A stretch of 64,000 bases of DNA, from assembly GCA_900315945.1 (NCBI GenBank), contig ONAZ01000004.1, forward strand, positions 62,001 through 126,000. The letters run 5' to 3'. This document shows positions 1 to 9,114 of this stretch, piece after piece. Every line of letters begins with the position of its first letter. Positions within the stretch are counted from its first letter, which is position 1. The notes under the pieces were generated by a model. The model was not told the DNA's origin. It ran no database searches and saw only the letters and a program-made list of their open reading frames with translations. Source of the stretch: an uncultured Lachnospiraceae bacterium (GTDB lineage: Bacteria; Bacillota; Clostridia; Lachnospirales; Lachnospiraceae). The position numbers and the translations under genes are program-made.

Positions 1-2258
1 CTGATCAAAATATCAAGCTTGGACTTGATCTTGCCGGCGGTGTTAGTATCACATATGAAGCAGAGGGTGATACTCCTACAGAAGAACAGATGAAGGATAC
101 TATCTATAAGTTGCAACAACGTATAGAAAAGGATTTGGGAAGTTCTCAGACTACAGAAGCATCTGTATATCAAGTAGGTGATAAGCGTGTTACAGTTGAG
201 ATTCCTGGTGTTACAGATGCTAACGCAATCTTAGAACAGTTAGGAACTCCAGGTGATTTGTATTTCATAGCTCAGACTAATTCAAATGGTGAGCAAAACT
301 ATGGTTATGATTCAACAACTGGTGGTTACAAGCTTAATAAGGATATAGCTACATTAGAACAGGAAGGTTCCATTGTTTTAAATGGTTCTAAAGTTAGTTC
401 TGCAACAGCCGGTTATAATACTAACCAACAGACTAATGCAAAAGACCCTGTGGTTTCTATAACATTAAATGAAGAAGGAGCCAAAGCTTTCGGTGAAGCA
501 ACGACTAAGGCATTCCAAGCTGGGGAATCAATAGGTATTTATTATGATGGCGAGTTTGTTAGTGTTCCTAAGGTAAATGCGGCCATTACTGATGGTAATT
601 GTATTATTGAAGGAATGTCTTCTATTGAGGAAGCAGAGAAGTTAGCTTCGTATATTAGAATTGGTGGACTTGATATTAAGTTAAGCGAAGTTCAGTCACA
701 GGTAGTGGGAGCGCAACTTGGATCTGATGCTCTTTCATCAAGTCTTCTTGCAGGTCTAATTGGTCTAATAGCAGTAATTATATTTATGATTATTATGTAT
801 AGACTTCCTGGATTTGCATCAAGCCTTGCACTTGTATTCTATACAGCACTAGTTATATTCATAATATGGTCATTTGATATAACACTTACATTGCCAGGTA
901 TTGCAGGTATTATCCTATCTGTAGGTATGGCAGTTGATGCTAATGTTATTATATTTGCACGTATTAAAGAAGAGATGGCTGCAGGTCATGATGCGGCGTC
1001 TTGTGTACAAGCCGGATTTAAGAAAGCGTTATCGGCTATCTTAGATGGTAATATAACAACATTAATAGCAGCAGCAGTTCTCTACTTTATTGGTTCAGGT
1101 ACAGTTAAAGGCTTTGCTGTAACTCTTGCAATTGGTGTAGTTCTATCAATGTTTACAGCGCTTGTTGTTACAAGAATTCTACTTAATGTCTTTGTGGCAT
1201 TTGGTGCAAATAGTCCAAAACTATATGGTATGGCCAAGAAGAGAAAGCCGCTTAATTTCATTGGCAAGAGGACAATCTTCTTTACTGCATCAGCAATTAT
1301 TATTGCAGCAGGATTAATAGGAATGGGTGTAAATGCTGGAATGGGTAATAAGGCACTTAACTACAGCCTTGAGTTCTCAGGTGGTACATCAACAACTGTT
1401 AATCTAGATAAAGAATATACACTTGCACAAGTAGATGACGAGATTGTTCCACTTGTAAGCTCTGTTACAGGAGATAATGATATTCAGACACAACTTGTAG
1501 ATGGCGCTAACCAGGTTGTCATTAAGACAAGAACATTAGATTTGGATGAACGTGAAGCACTTAATAAGGCGCTTCTTGATAGTAAAGGAATTCAGGAGAC
1601 TGACATTTCATCAGAAAATATTAGTTCTATGATTTCTTCTGAAATGCGTACTGAATCCCTAATAGCTGTTATTGTTGCTGCAATAGCGATGCTTATTTAC
1701 ATCTGGTTTAGATTCAAGGATTTACGTTATGCATCATCGGCAATTATTGCTCTTGTACATGACGTGCTTATTGTATTAACCCTTTATGCATTAGCTAGAC
1801 TTACAGTTGGTTCAACATTTATTGCATGTATGCTTACAGTAATAGGTTATTCAGTAAATGATACTATTGTTATCTTTGATAGAATTCGAGAGAACGAGAA
1901 GAAGATGACGAAGAAGGAGCCAGAGGATTATAAGAAGTTATGTAATGAAAGTATTACACAGACGCTTTCAAGATCGATTTCTACATCCTTTACAACAGTA
2001 CTTATGGTACTTATGCTTTTAATCTTTGGTGTATCGACCATTAAAGAATTTGCGATACCACTTCTTCTTGGTGTAGTTGTAGGTACTTATTCTTCAATCT
2101 GTCTTGCTACAGAATTATGGTATGTAATGAAAGTACATATTAAAGGCAAGAAGGGTGCAAAGACCAATAATAAGAAGCCTGCAAGTAAGAAATCAGCTAA
2201 GAGTAAGAAACAAGATATAAAAAATGCTAAGAAGTCAAACGACGGAATTATGGTTTAA
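1..2258 (+). CDS. secDF: Protein translocase SecDF fusion (5' partial)
   Basis: Membrane subunit that assists SecYEG-driven export, using the proton gradient to pull proteins out of the channel. The reading frame is open from base 3, so the start lies upstream; the first visible residues contain the SecD signature LGLDLAGG (18-41). The SecD half ends with transmembrane segments and the motif GMAVDANVIIFARIKEE (from about 924). A second SecF half follows from about 1240 with a large periplasmic-type loop and the matching motif GYSVNDTIVIFDRIREN (about 1846). The tail is very Lys-rich and probably cytoplasmic. SecD and SecF as one chain is usual in Firmicutes. It ends 15 bases before glyA. Identification is by family motifs seen directly; only the N-terminus is missing. 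Confidence 0.96.
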   Translation, partial: DQNIKLGLDLAGGVSITYEAEGDTPTEEQMKDTIYKLQQRIEKDLGSSQTTEASVYQVGDKRVTVEIPGVTDANAILEQLGTPGDLYFIAQTNSNGEQNYGYDSTTGGYKLNKDIATLEQEGSIVLNGSKVSSATAGYNTNQQTNAKDPVVSITLNEEGAKAFGEATTKAFQAGESIGIYYDGEFVSVPKVNAAITDGNCIIEGMSSIEEAEKLASYIRIGGLDIKLSEVQSQVVGAQLGSDALSSSLLAGLIGLIAVIIFMIIMYRLPGFASSLALVFYTALVIFIIWSFDITLTLPGIAGIILSVGMAVDANVIIFARIKEEMAAGHDAASCVQAGFKKALSAILDGNITTLIAAAVLYFIGSGTVKGFAVTLAIGVVLSMFTALVVTRILLNVFVAFGANSPKLYGMAKKRKPLNFIGKRTIFFTASAIIIAAGLIGMGVNAGMGNKALNYSLEFSGGTSTTVNLDKEYTLAQVDDEIVPLVSSVTGDNDIQTQLVDGANQVVIKTRTLDLDEREALNKALLDSKGIQETDISSENISSMISSEMRTESLIAVIVAAIAMLIYIWFRFKDLRYASSAIIALVHDVLIVLTLYALARLTVGSTFIACMLTVIGYSVNDTIVIFDRIRENEKKMTKKEPEDYKKLCNESITQTLSRSISTSFTTVLMVLMLLIFGVSTIKEFAIPLLLGVVVGTYSSICLATELWYVMKVHIKGKKGAKTNNKKPASKKSAKSKKQDIKNAKKSNDGIMV

Positions 2259-2273
2259 GGAGGAAGAAAAGAA

Positions 2274-3512
2274 ATGTACACATTTGAAGATATAAAAAAG
2301 GTTGACCCAGAGATAGCAGCAGCTGTTGTTGCAGAGCAGGAGAGACAATCAAGTCATATTGAGTTAATTGCATCAGAGAACTGGGTTAGCCCAGCTGTTG
2401 TATCAGCACTTGGAACAATCTTTACTAATAAATATGCTGAAGGATATCCAGGTAAGAGATATTATGGTGGATGTGAATGCGTTGACGTTGTCGAAGATTT
2501 GGCAAGAGACAGAGCTAAAGAATTATTCGGATGCGATTATGTAAATGTTCAACCTCATTCAGGTGCCCAGGCTAACATGGCAGTTCAATTTGCAGTGCTT
2601 GAGCCAGGTGATACTGTTATGGGTATGAATCTTGATCATGGCGGACATTTAACACATGGTTCACCAGTTAACTTCTCTGGTAAGTATTTCAATATTGTTC
2701 CTTATGGTGTTAATGATGAGGGATTTATTGATTATGATGAGGTGGAGAGATTAGCAGTAGAGAATAAACCAAAGATGATTATTGCAGGAGCTTCAGCTTA
2801 TGCAAGAGCTATTGATTTCAAGAGATTTAGAGAAATCGCTGATAAAGTTGATGCAGTTCTTATGGTTGATATGGCTCATATTGCAGGACTTGTTGCGGCA
2901 GGCTTACATGAGTCTCCAATACCTTATGCAGACATTGTTACAACTACAACACACAAGACTCTTCGTGGACCACGTGGTGGTATGATTATGGCAACAGAAG
3001 AGGCTAATAAGAAATACAACTTTAATAAGGCAGTATTCCCTGGAACACAGGGTGGTCCACTTATGCATTCTATTGCTTCTAAGGCAGTATGTTTCAAAGA
3101 AGCACTTCAACCAGAATTTAAAGAGTATATGCAGAATGTATATGACAATGCTAAGGCTTTATGCAAAGGTTTACAGGATAGAGGAATTAAGATTGTATCA
3201 GGTGGAACAGATAACCATTTGATGCTTGTGGATCTTACTCCATTTGATCTAACTGGTAAGGAAGTTGAGAAGCTTCTTGATGAAGCACATATTACTGCTA
3301 ATAAGAATACAATTCCAAATGATCCTAAGTCCCCATTTGTTACATCAGGTATCAGACTTGGTACCCCTGCAGCTACTTCTCGTGGTCTTAATGCAGAAGA
3401 CTTTGATAGAGTTGCAGAAGCTATCGCTTTTGTAATCAAAGAAGGAGAAGCGGGAGTTCCTAAAGCAAAAGCTATTGTTGATGAATTGACAAAGAAGTAC
3501 CCATTGTCATAA
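2274..3512 (+). CDS. glyA: Serine hydroxymethyltransferase
   Basis: PLP enzyme that converts serine and tetrahydrofolate to glycine and 5,10-methylene-THF, the main source of one-carbon units. At 412 aa it has the normal length. The PLP-binding lysine is in [14 protein letters not shown] (Lys228). The N-terminal region [14 protein letters not shown] and the segment [12 protein letters not shown] are the family signatures for substrate and folate binding. The start is set by a strong SD (AAGGAGG) ending 10 bases upstream. It lies 15 bases after secDF on the same strand, so some co-transcription is likely. Identification is secure. Confidence 0.98.
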   Translation: MYTFEDIKKVDPEIAAAVVAEQERQSSHIELIASENWVSPAVVSALGTIFTNKYAEGYPGKRYYGGCECVDVVEDLARDRAKELFGCDYVNVQPHSGAQANMAVQFAVLEPGDTVMGMNLDHGGHLTHGSPVNFSGKYFNIVPYGVNDEGFIDYDEVERLAVENKPKMIIAGASAYARAIDFKRFREIADKVDAVLMVDMAHIAGLVAAGLHESPIPYADIVTTTTHKTLRGPRGGMIMATEEANKKYNFNKAVFPGTQGGPLMHSIASKAVCFKEALQPEFKEYMQNVYDNAKALCKGLQDRGIKIVSGGTDNHLMLVDLTPFDLTGKEVEKLLDEAHITANKNTIPNDPKSPFVTSGIRLGTPAATSRGLNAEDFDRVAEAIAFVIKEGEAGVPKAKAIVDELTKKYPLS

Positions 3513-3518
3513 AAAGGG

Positions 3519-3553
3519 TATCATAACATAGTTACTGTGGATTCATTATGATA
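3519..3553. repeat. Inverted repeat in glyA-serS gap
   Basis: Perfect 8-bp arms TATCATAA (3519-3526) and TTATGATA (3546-3553) with a 19-base loop. No T-run follows, so it is not a clear terminator. It could be a weak attenuating hairpin or an operator for serS. The rest of this 96-bp gap is AT-rich and holds the serS SD (AGGAG at about 3598). Confidence 0.4.
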
Positions 3554-3608
3554 TGGCGGTAATTAGCAATATAAATTATTAAGAAATACATATTAATAGG
3601 AGATAATA

Positions 3609-4898
3609 ATGATTGATATTAAATTCTTAAGAGAAAATCCAGACGTTGTTAAGGATAATATTAAGAAGAAATTTCAGGATGAGAAAATTCCTCTTGTAGA
3701 TGAAGTAATTGAACTTGATAAGAAGTCTAGAGATGCAAAAAAAGAAGCAGATGATCTTCGCGCTAAGATGAATAAAGTGTCTAAGCAAATTGGTGCACTT
3801 ATGGCCCAGGGAAAGAAGGAAGAAGCAGAAGCTGTTAAGAAAGAAGTTGCAGAAATTAAGAAACGCATCAAAGATCTAGAACCAATAGAGAAGGAATTGT
3901 CTGATAAGGTTACTTCTATAATGATGAGAATACCTAATATTATAGATGAAACTGTTCCTATTGGTAAGGACGATACATGTAATGTTGAAATTGAGAAGTT
4001 TGGAGAGCCTGTAGTTCCTGATTTTGAAATTCCTTATCATGCAGATATTATGGCAAGTTTTAATGGCATTGATTTAGACAGTGCTGGTAAAGTTGCAGGA
4101 AATGGATTCTATTATCTAATGGGAGACATTGCAAGATTACATTCTGCTGTTATAAGTTATGCCAGAGATTTCATGATTGATAGAGGATTTACTTATTGTG
4201 TTCCTCCTTTTATGATTCGCTCAAATGTTGTAACAGGCGTTATGAGTTTCGATGAGATGGAAGCCATGATGTATAAGATTGAAGGTGAGGATTTATACCT
4301 TATTGGAACATCTGAACATTCAATGATTGGTAAATTCATTGATACTCTTAATGAGGAAGAGAATCTTCCATATAAGCTCACAAGTTATTCTCCTTGCTTT
4401 AGAAAAGAAAAGGGTGCTCATGGTATTGAAGAACGTGGTGTATATAGAATACATCAATTTGAGAAGCAGGAAATGGTAGTTGTATGTAAGCCTGAAGATT
4501 CTAAGAAATATTATGATGTACTATGGAAGAATACAGTAGATTTGTTTAGGAGTCTTGATATTCCTGTTCGTACTCTAGAGTGTTGCTCAGGAGATTTGGC
4601 TGATCTTAAAGTTAAATCATGTGACGTTGAGGCATGGAGTCCAAGACAGCAGAAATATTTTGAAGTTGGTTCATGTTCTAACCTAGGTGATGCGCAGGCA
4701 AGAAGACTTAAGATAAGAGTTAAAGGTGCTGATAAGAATAAGTATTTTGCACATACACTTAACAACACTGTTGTTGCACCACCAAGAATGCTAATTGCTT
4801 TCTTAGAGAACAATCTTAATGAAGATGGCTCTGTAAATATCCCTAAGGTATTACAACCTTATATGGGAGGAGCAGAGAAACTTATACCTAAGAAATAA
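3609..4898 (+). CDS. serS: Seryl-tRNA synthetase
   Basis: Class II aminoacyl-tRNA synthetase that charges tRNA-Ser. It is 429 aa long, the usual length. Residues of about 28-105 form the charged N-terminal helical coiled-coil that grips the long variable arm of tRNA-Ser. The catalytic domain shows the TSEHS serine-binding element, motif 2 (FRKEKGAHGIEERGVYRIHQF) split here as FRKEKGAHG then RIHQFEKQE, and motif 3 around LNNTVVAPPRMLIAFLEN. SD AGGAG lies 6 bases before the ATG. No T-box leader is visible in the 96 bases upstream. It is followed after 6 bases by structured element copy A. Confidence 0.98.
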   Translation: MIDIKFLRENPDVVKDNIKKKFQDEKIPLVDEVIELDKKSRDAKKEADDLRAKMNKVSKQIGALMAQGKKEEAEAVKKEVAEIKKRIKDLEPIEKELSDKVTSIMMRIPNIIDETVPIGKDDTCNVEIEKFGEPVVPDFEIPYHADIMASFNGIDLDSAGKVAGNGFYYLMGDIARLHSAVISYARDFMIDRGFTYCVPPFMIRSNVVTGVMSFDEMEAMMYKIEGEDLYLIGTSEHSMIGKFIDTLNEEENLPYKLTSYSPCFRKEKGAHGIEERGVYRIHQFEKQEMVVVCKPEDSKKYYDVLWKNTVDLFRSLDIPVRTLECCSGDLADLKVKSCDVEAWSPRQQKYFEVGSCSNLGDAQARRLKIRVKGADKNKYFAHTLNNTVVAPPRMLIAFLENNLNEDGSVNIPKVLQPYMGGAEKLIPKK

Positions 4899-4904
4899 TA
4901 CATT

Positions 4905-5191
4905 GATGTCGCCAATGTTGATTCTATAATGGGTCACTTCATGAGTGATAACTACTCTTATACATTATATCGAGCTTAGAATATGTTAGTAATTGAGTCA
5001 GGAGGTAAAATCGTGCCAAGGACGGCACGATTAGGTGCGAACTGGCTGAGCCAGATTGAGCACCGATTACCGTCAAACATCTGAAGAAAAATTAACCTCA
5101 ATTACTTACATATTCTTAGCGAAGATATATCAGTATAAGAGTAGTTAACACTAATGAAGTGACCTCATAATACAATATGAATGGCGACATC
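4905..5191 (+). ncRNA. Candidate structured RNA / long-stem element, copy A
   Basis: This 287-nt stretch folds on itself. Outer stem P1a pairs 4905-4962 with 5134-5191: about 46 of 58 positions can pair, and the ends are GATGTCGCCA and TGGCGACATC. Stem P1b pairs 4973-4997 with 5097-5121. Inside are P2 (5004-5008 with 5067-5071), hairpin P3 (5010-5017 with 5024-5031, hexaloop AAGGAC) and hairpin P4 (5034-5038 with 5060-5064, then 5042-5046 with 5050-5054). The same layout recurs at 55134-55382 with different paired bases. G-U pairs favour the plus strand as the RNA strand. I do not recognise the family. It could be a non-coding RNA, a leader of the next gene, or a non-autonomous mobile element. 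Confidence 0.55.
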
Positions 5192-5216
5192 TAATACATT
5201 TATAAGGAGGATTATA

Positions 5217-5630
5217 ATGGTTATTGCTGTAACTCATGATAATGATAATGTTGGTAAGCACTTTGGTCATGCCAAAGAGTTTAAACTATATGAGATTGAA
5301 GATGGAAAGATTACAGATAGTGCTGTTGTAAATAACTATGGCGAGGGCGGTCACGAAGCAGCTTGCATGCTTATGGATGATTACAATGTGGCAGTTCTTA
5401 TATGCGATAGTATTGGACAAAGTGCTATTGACGGATTGCAGGAAATAAGCGTTTCTGTTATTCCAAGTATAGAAGGAAAATGTGACGATGCAGTAGAAGA
5501 TTTCCTTAGTGGAAAACTTGTTGCTCAGATTCAGGGTGCTACATGTTCTGCTTGTGGTGGTCATGATGAAGGAGGATGTTGCGATCCATCTGCTGGTTGC
5601 GGTGCAGGATGCGGCGGATGCTGCGGTTAA
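5217..5630 (+). CDS. NifX/NifB-C-like dinitrogenase cofactor domain protein, Cys-rich tail
   Basis: A 137-aa protein of the dinitrogenase iron-molybdenum cofactor (NifX/NafY/NifB C-terminal) fold. It begins with the family pattern IAVTHDNDNVGKHFGHAKEF. Residues of about 110-137 form a Cys/Gly-rich tail (CSACGG, GGCC, GCGAGCGGCCG) that could bind an iron-sulfur cluster or another metal. No nitrogenase gene is present, and such stand-alone proteins are common in anaerobes with unknown role. The start at 5217 is chosen because AAGGAGG lies 7 bases upstream; an in-frame ATG at 5181 sits inside the arm of the structured element and has no SD. A strong terminator follows. The fold assignment is good; the function is unknown. 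Confidence 0.85.
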   Translation: MVIAVTHDNDNVGKHFGHAKEFKLYEIEDGKITDSAVVNNYGEGGHEAACMLMDDYNVAVLICDSIGQSAIDGLQEISVSVIPSIEGKCDDAVEDFLSGKLVAQIQGATCSACGGHDEGGCCDPSAGCGAGCGGCCG

Positions 5631-5658
5631 TATGCCACAGATATAGAGTAATAAAGGG

Positions 5659-5687
5659 CGCTACTAGTTTCCTAGTGGCGTTTTTTT
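5659..5687 (+). terminator. Rho-independent terminator after the NifX-like gene
   Basis: Stem CGCTACTAG / CTAGTGGCG with a short T-rich loop and one G-T pair, followed by seven T residues. Confidence 0.9.
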
Positions 5688-5858
5688 AGTGTTCTAAAAT
5701 AAGTGCAAAAAAGCACGTAAATGCACGGATTTTGATACAATATCGCCTCGTGAATGAGTTTTTACACGAGTGGAGAGTTTCGTCGCTAAAAATGATAGTT
5801 TCCAAAAGGGCCAAAATATACAAATTCTACAAATGTGCGTTTTAGGAGCATTTCGTTG

Positions 5859-5887
5859 TTTACAAAGAAAAAATACGGGGTTATAAT
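5859..5887 (+). promoter_or_regulatory. Sigma-A type promoter for lipase 1
   Basis: TTTACA (5859-5864), 17-bp spacer, perfect TATAAT (5882-5887), about 90 bases before the lipase start. The rest of the 348-bp gap (5631-5978) holds the terminator above, a short inverted repeat CTCGTG / TACACGAG (about 5745-5775) and no gene. The long untranslated leader (about 85 nt) contains CCTCG / CGAGG arms. Confidence 0.8.
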
Positions 5888-5978
5888 CGGGCTATAAAAG
5901 AGAGTAGTTCCTCGTGTAATATTGGGAGTTTTCGAGGAGATTGTTAGGTGTTTTTTTAATAGGAGGGAAAAGTAAAAA

Positions 5979-7013
5979 ATGAGAACAAAATCTAAAGTTC
6001 TAGCAGTAGCACTTAGTTTGACAATGGCAGTTTCGGCATTTACATTAGCAATGCCAACAAATGTTGAAGCCGCAGGAAAGAATAACTCAAGTGTAGAACT
6101 TGACAAAGCTGTAGACTTGCAAGGAAATGTATACGTAACAGAAGAAGCAGCAACAGATGGAGATAATGTAACAGCAGAAGTTGAAGAAGAATTAGCACAA
6201 GATTTCAACCTATATGCATTATCTACAGATTATAATGAGAGAAACTTCTCACAGATTATTAGTGATGTAGTTAACAGAAATACTGTTACATACGATAAGG
6301 CATCAGATTTAGCAAGAATCGTAAATCTTGGATACTCATGGCATAATGACAAGGGACCTATCTCAGTATCTAAGGCTGTCTTAACAAAAGAAAACACATA
6401 CACAACAGGATGGTTATGGAATAAGAAGACTATTACAGAGACTACACAGGATGATATCTATGTTGTAGGTCTATCAGGAACAGATGTACTTGCTCTTAAT
6501 AGTACAACAAATGCAATTACAGATTTATTCTCTGGATTTGAGCAGGATAATATGTATGTAAGAAATATTAAGAAAGTAATTCTTGCCAATATCCCAGAAG
6601 GATCTAAGATTCTTATTTCTGGTCACTCACTAGGTGGTATGGTTTCTCAGCAGATTTCAGCTGATCCAGAAATCAAGGATAGATATGAAATCGTAAACGT
6701 AGTAACATTTGGTTCTCCACTACTTTGTGGCGTTAACAGAGAAGGAGAAGTTCAAAGACTTGGTGATACATCTGATGTAGTACCATATCTAAGTGTTAAC
6801 ACATTTACACATCTTCTATGGCAAGTATTTGGTCTTAACAGAGAAGACGGCGGATACTTCGGAAGATTCATCACAGCACACTGCCAGAGTTATCAGAGAG
6901 ATGACGTATGGGGTGGATATGACGTAACAGGTGTTAAGGGTGGAAATGCTACATTAACAATGGATTATAGCACAACACAGTTCTTCTCATCACCAATCGT
7001 TGTATTTAAATAA
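5979..7013 (+). CDS. Secreted class 3 lipase-like serine hydrolase (lipase 1)
   Basis: A 344-aa exported protein. Residues 1-32 are a Sec signal peptide (basic start, hydrophobic core, cleavage near VEAAG). After a variable region comes an alpha/beta-hydrolase of lipase class 3 with the nucleophile elbow GHSLGG, followed by VVTFGSPLLCGVNREG and then the acid segment GDTSDVVPYL. A late histidine (about AHCQSY) could finish the triad. The substrate is unknown; a triglyceride or phospholipid esterase outside the cell is inferred. It has its own promoter and terminator. A clear paralogue lies at 59372-60316 on the other strand, sharing the catalytic block and the C-terminal pattern WGxYDVTGVKxG. 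SD AGGAGG lies upstream. Confidence 0.88.
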   Translation: MRTKSKVLAVALSLTMAVSAFTLAMPTNVEAAGKNNSSVELDKAVDLQGNVYVTEEAATDGDNVTAEVEEELAQDFNLYALSTDYNERNFSQIISDVVNRNTVTYDKASDLARIVNLGYSWHNDKGPISVSKAVLTKENTYTTGWLWNKKTITETTQDDIYVVGLSGTDVLALNSTTNAITDLFSGFEQDNMYVRNIKKVILANIPEGSKILISGHSLGGMVSQQISADPEIKDRYEIVNVVTFGSPLLCGVNREGEVQRLGDTSDVVPYLSVNTFTHLLWQVFGLNREDGGYFGRFITAHCQSYQRDDVWGGYDVTGVKGGNATLTMDYSTTQFFSSPIVVFK

Positions 7014-7044
7014 TTAGGTTATTCATAATATCTCCCAATAAAAT

Positions 7045-7084
7045 AACAACCAATTCTGACTTCTGTCGGGATTGGTTGTTTTTT
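7045..7084. terminator. Terminator between convergent lipase 1 and typA
   Basis: Stem AACAACCAAT / ATTGGTTGTT extended by TGAC/GTCG pairs, then a T6-plus run on the plus strand. On the minus strand the T-run is weaker (TTATTTTATT), so it may work both ways. Confidence 0.85.
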
Positions 7085-7109
7085 ATATTATTTAATTTAT
7101 AAGAAATTA

Positions 7110-8945
7110 TTACGACTTGTTTCTAATGTAAGCTCTTTTTCTTTCAGTAGGGTCTAGAATACGTTTTCTAATTCTAAGAGACTCTGGTGTTACTTCAAGA
7201 AGCTCGTCTGTATCAATAAAGTCAATTGCTTGTTCTAAAGAAAGAATTCTTGGTGGTGTAAGAGTAAGAGCTTCATCTGCTGAAGATGAACGAGTATTAG
7301 TTAAATGCTTCTTCTTACATACATTTATCTCAATATCTTCTGCCCTTGAGCAAGAACCAATAACCATTCCTGAATAGACTTTTTCACCAGGTCCAATAAA
7401 TAGGCTTCCTCTATCCTGAGCTGAGAATAATCCGTATGTTACTGATTCGCCTGTTTCAAATGCTATAAGAGAACCAAGCTGTCTATACTCGATATCACCT
7501 TTATATGGCTCATATCCATCAAAAATTGTATTGATTATACCATTTCCTTTAGTATCAGTAAGAAAATCTCCTCTGTATCCAATTAGTCCACGAGAAGGGA
7601 TTTTGAATTCTATTCTTGTATATCCACCGGCAATTTGTGACATGTTACGAAGTTCGCCTTTTCTAAGTGACAATTTCTCAATAACGGCACCAGTAAATTC
7701 CTCAGGAACATCTATATATGCTATTTCCATTGGCTCTAACTTCTTGCCATTTTCATCTTCTTTATATAGTACTTCTGCTTTTGATACAGCAAATTCATAT
7801 CCTTCACGTCGCATATTTTCAATAAGAACAGATAGATGCAATTCGCCACGACCAGATACTTTATAGCTGTCTGGAGAGTCAGTTTCTTCTACGCGAAGAG
7901 ATACATCTGTATTTAATTCTTTGAACAGTCTGTCTCTTATGTGGCGGCTTGTTACATATTTTCCTTCCTGCCCTGCGAAAGGAGAATCGTTAACTATAAA
8001 GTTCATAGAAATAGTAGGCTCAGAAATCTTCTGAAATTCAATTGCCTTGGGATTATCTACAGAACAAAGTGTATCACCAATTTGAATATCTGATATACCA
8101 GATATTGCAACGATAGAGCCGATATTAGCACTTTCCACATCAACTTTATTAAGTCCATCAAACTCGTATAGTTTAGATATCTTAACCTTATCGCATTTAT
8201 CAGGATTATGTGCGTTAACTACAGCAGCCTCCTGATTGATTTTGATTGAACCATTATCAACCTTTCCAATACCGATTCTTCCTACATATTCATTATAGTC
8301 GATAGTACTTATTAATACTTGTGTAGGAGCATCAGGATCACCAGTAGGAGCAGGTATATATTTGAGGATAGTATCGAATAATGGACACATATCCATATTA
8401 TCATCTTCTATATCATATCTTGCAAAACCTTGCTTCGCAGATGCATATATGAAAGGAAGATCTAATTGTTCATCTGATGCATCTAAATCCATAAGAAGCT
8501 CTAACACTTCATCAATTACTTCGTCTGGTCTTGCTTCAGGTCTGTCTATTTTGTTGACACAGCATATAACAGGAAGGTCAAGTTCAAGAGCTTTCATTAG
8601 AACAAATTTGGTCTGTGGCATTGCACCTTCAAATGCATCTACAACGAGGATAACACCATTTACCATCTTAAGAACACGTTCAACCTCACCGCCAAAGTCC
8701 GCATGTCCTGGAGTATCAATAATATTAATCTTAGTGTCTTTATAATGAACAGCGGTATTCTTAGAAAGAATTGTGATTCCACGTTCCTTCTCTATGTCGT
8801 TAGAATCCATTATACGTTCTTCTACTTCCTGGCCTTTTCTAAATACACCGCTTTGTTTTAATAATTCATCTACTAAAGTTGTCTTTCCATGATCAACATG
8901 GGCGATAATAGCAACATTTCTTATATCATCTCTTGATTGTATCAT
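7110..8945 (-). CDS. typA: Ribosome-associated GTPase TypA/BipA
   Basis: Translational GTPase of the EF-G family that acts on the ribosome under stress and in 50S assembly. It is 611 aa, the normal length. G motifs are visible: AHVDHGKTT (P-loop), DTPGHADFGGEV (G3) and NKIDRPEARP (G4), followed by EF-G-like domains II, III and V and the BipA-specific C-terminal domain with RGLIGYRGDFLTDTKG. SD AGGAG precedes the ATG on the minus strand. It has its own promoter and is divergent from the cobO-like gene. Confidence 0.97.
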   Translation of the reverse strand: MIQSRDDIRNVAIIAHVDHGKTTLVDELLKQSGVFRKGQEVEERIMDSNDIEKERGITILSKNTAVHYKDTKINIIDTPGHADFGGEVERVLKMVNGVILVVDAFEGAMPQTKFVLMKALELDLPVICCVNKIDRPEARPDEVIDEVLELLMDLDASDEQLDLPFIYASAKQGFARYDIEDDNMDMCPLFDTILKYIPAPTGDPDAPTQVLISTIDYNEYVGRIGIGKVDNGSIKINQEAAVVNAHNPDKCDKVKISKLYEFDGLNKVDVESANIGSIVAISGISDIQIGDTLCSVDNPKAIEFQKISEPTISMNFIVNDSPFAGQEGKYVTSRHIRDRLFKELNTDVSLRVEETDSPDSYKVSGRGELHLSVLIENMRREGYEFAVSKAEVLYKEDENGKKLEPMEIAYIDVPEEFTGAVIEKLSLRKGELRNMSQIAGGYTRIEFKIPSRGLIGYRGDFLTDTKGNGIINTIFDGYEPYKGDIEYRQLGSLIAFETGESVTYGLFSAQDRGSLFIGPGEKVYSGMVIGSCSRAEDIEINVCKKKHLTNTRSSSADEALTLTPPRILSLEQAIDFIDTDELLEVTPESLRIRKRILDPTERKRAYIRNKS

Positions 8946-8982
8946 CTTTATTCTCCTAATGTTTTATTAGCACACTTAAGCA

Positions 8983-9011
8983 ATTATATAGATTTTGAAG
9001 GAAAAAGACAA
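8983..9011 (-). promoter_or_regulatory. Promoter of typA
   Basis: Read on the minus strand: TTGTCT (9011-9006), 17-bp spacer, TATAAT (8988-8983), about 38 bases upstream of the typA start. Confidence 0.8.
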
Positions 9012-9053
9012 TGTAAAAAATGGTAAAAAAGATAGGCTCTAAAGGCAGTAATA

Positions 9054-9082
9054 TTGTAAAATTATTAAATATGTTATATAAT
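9054..9082 (+). promoter_or_regulatory. Promoter of the cobO-like/dap operon
   Basis: TTGTAA (9054-9059), 17-bp spacer, TATAAT (9077-9082), 32 bases before the cobO-like start. It is back-to-back with the typA promoter in a 169-bp divergent gap. Confidence 0.8.
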
Positions 9083-9114
9083 TTAGGCTGTGCTATGGCT
9101 AGAGGGAGGAATCT

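Noticed and set aside
3519-3553. Third copy of the long-stem element
   Set aside because: Only an 8-bp inverted repeat; none of the shared core motifs is present.
5013-5084. Short peptide gene within element copy A
   Set aside because: The matching part of copy B is in another frame and P4 differs by two bases, so the frame is not conserved while pairing is.
5181-5216. Upstream start for the NifX-like gene
   Set aside because: Lies in the 3' arm of element copy A with no SD, and would add residues before the conserved strand.
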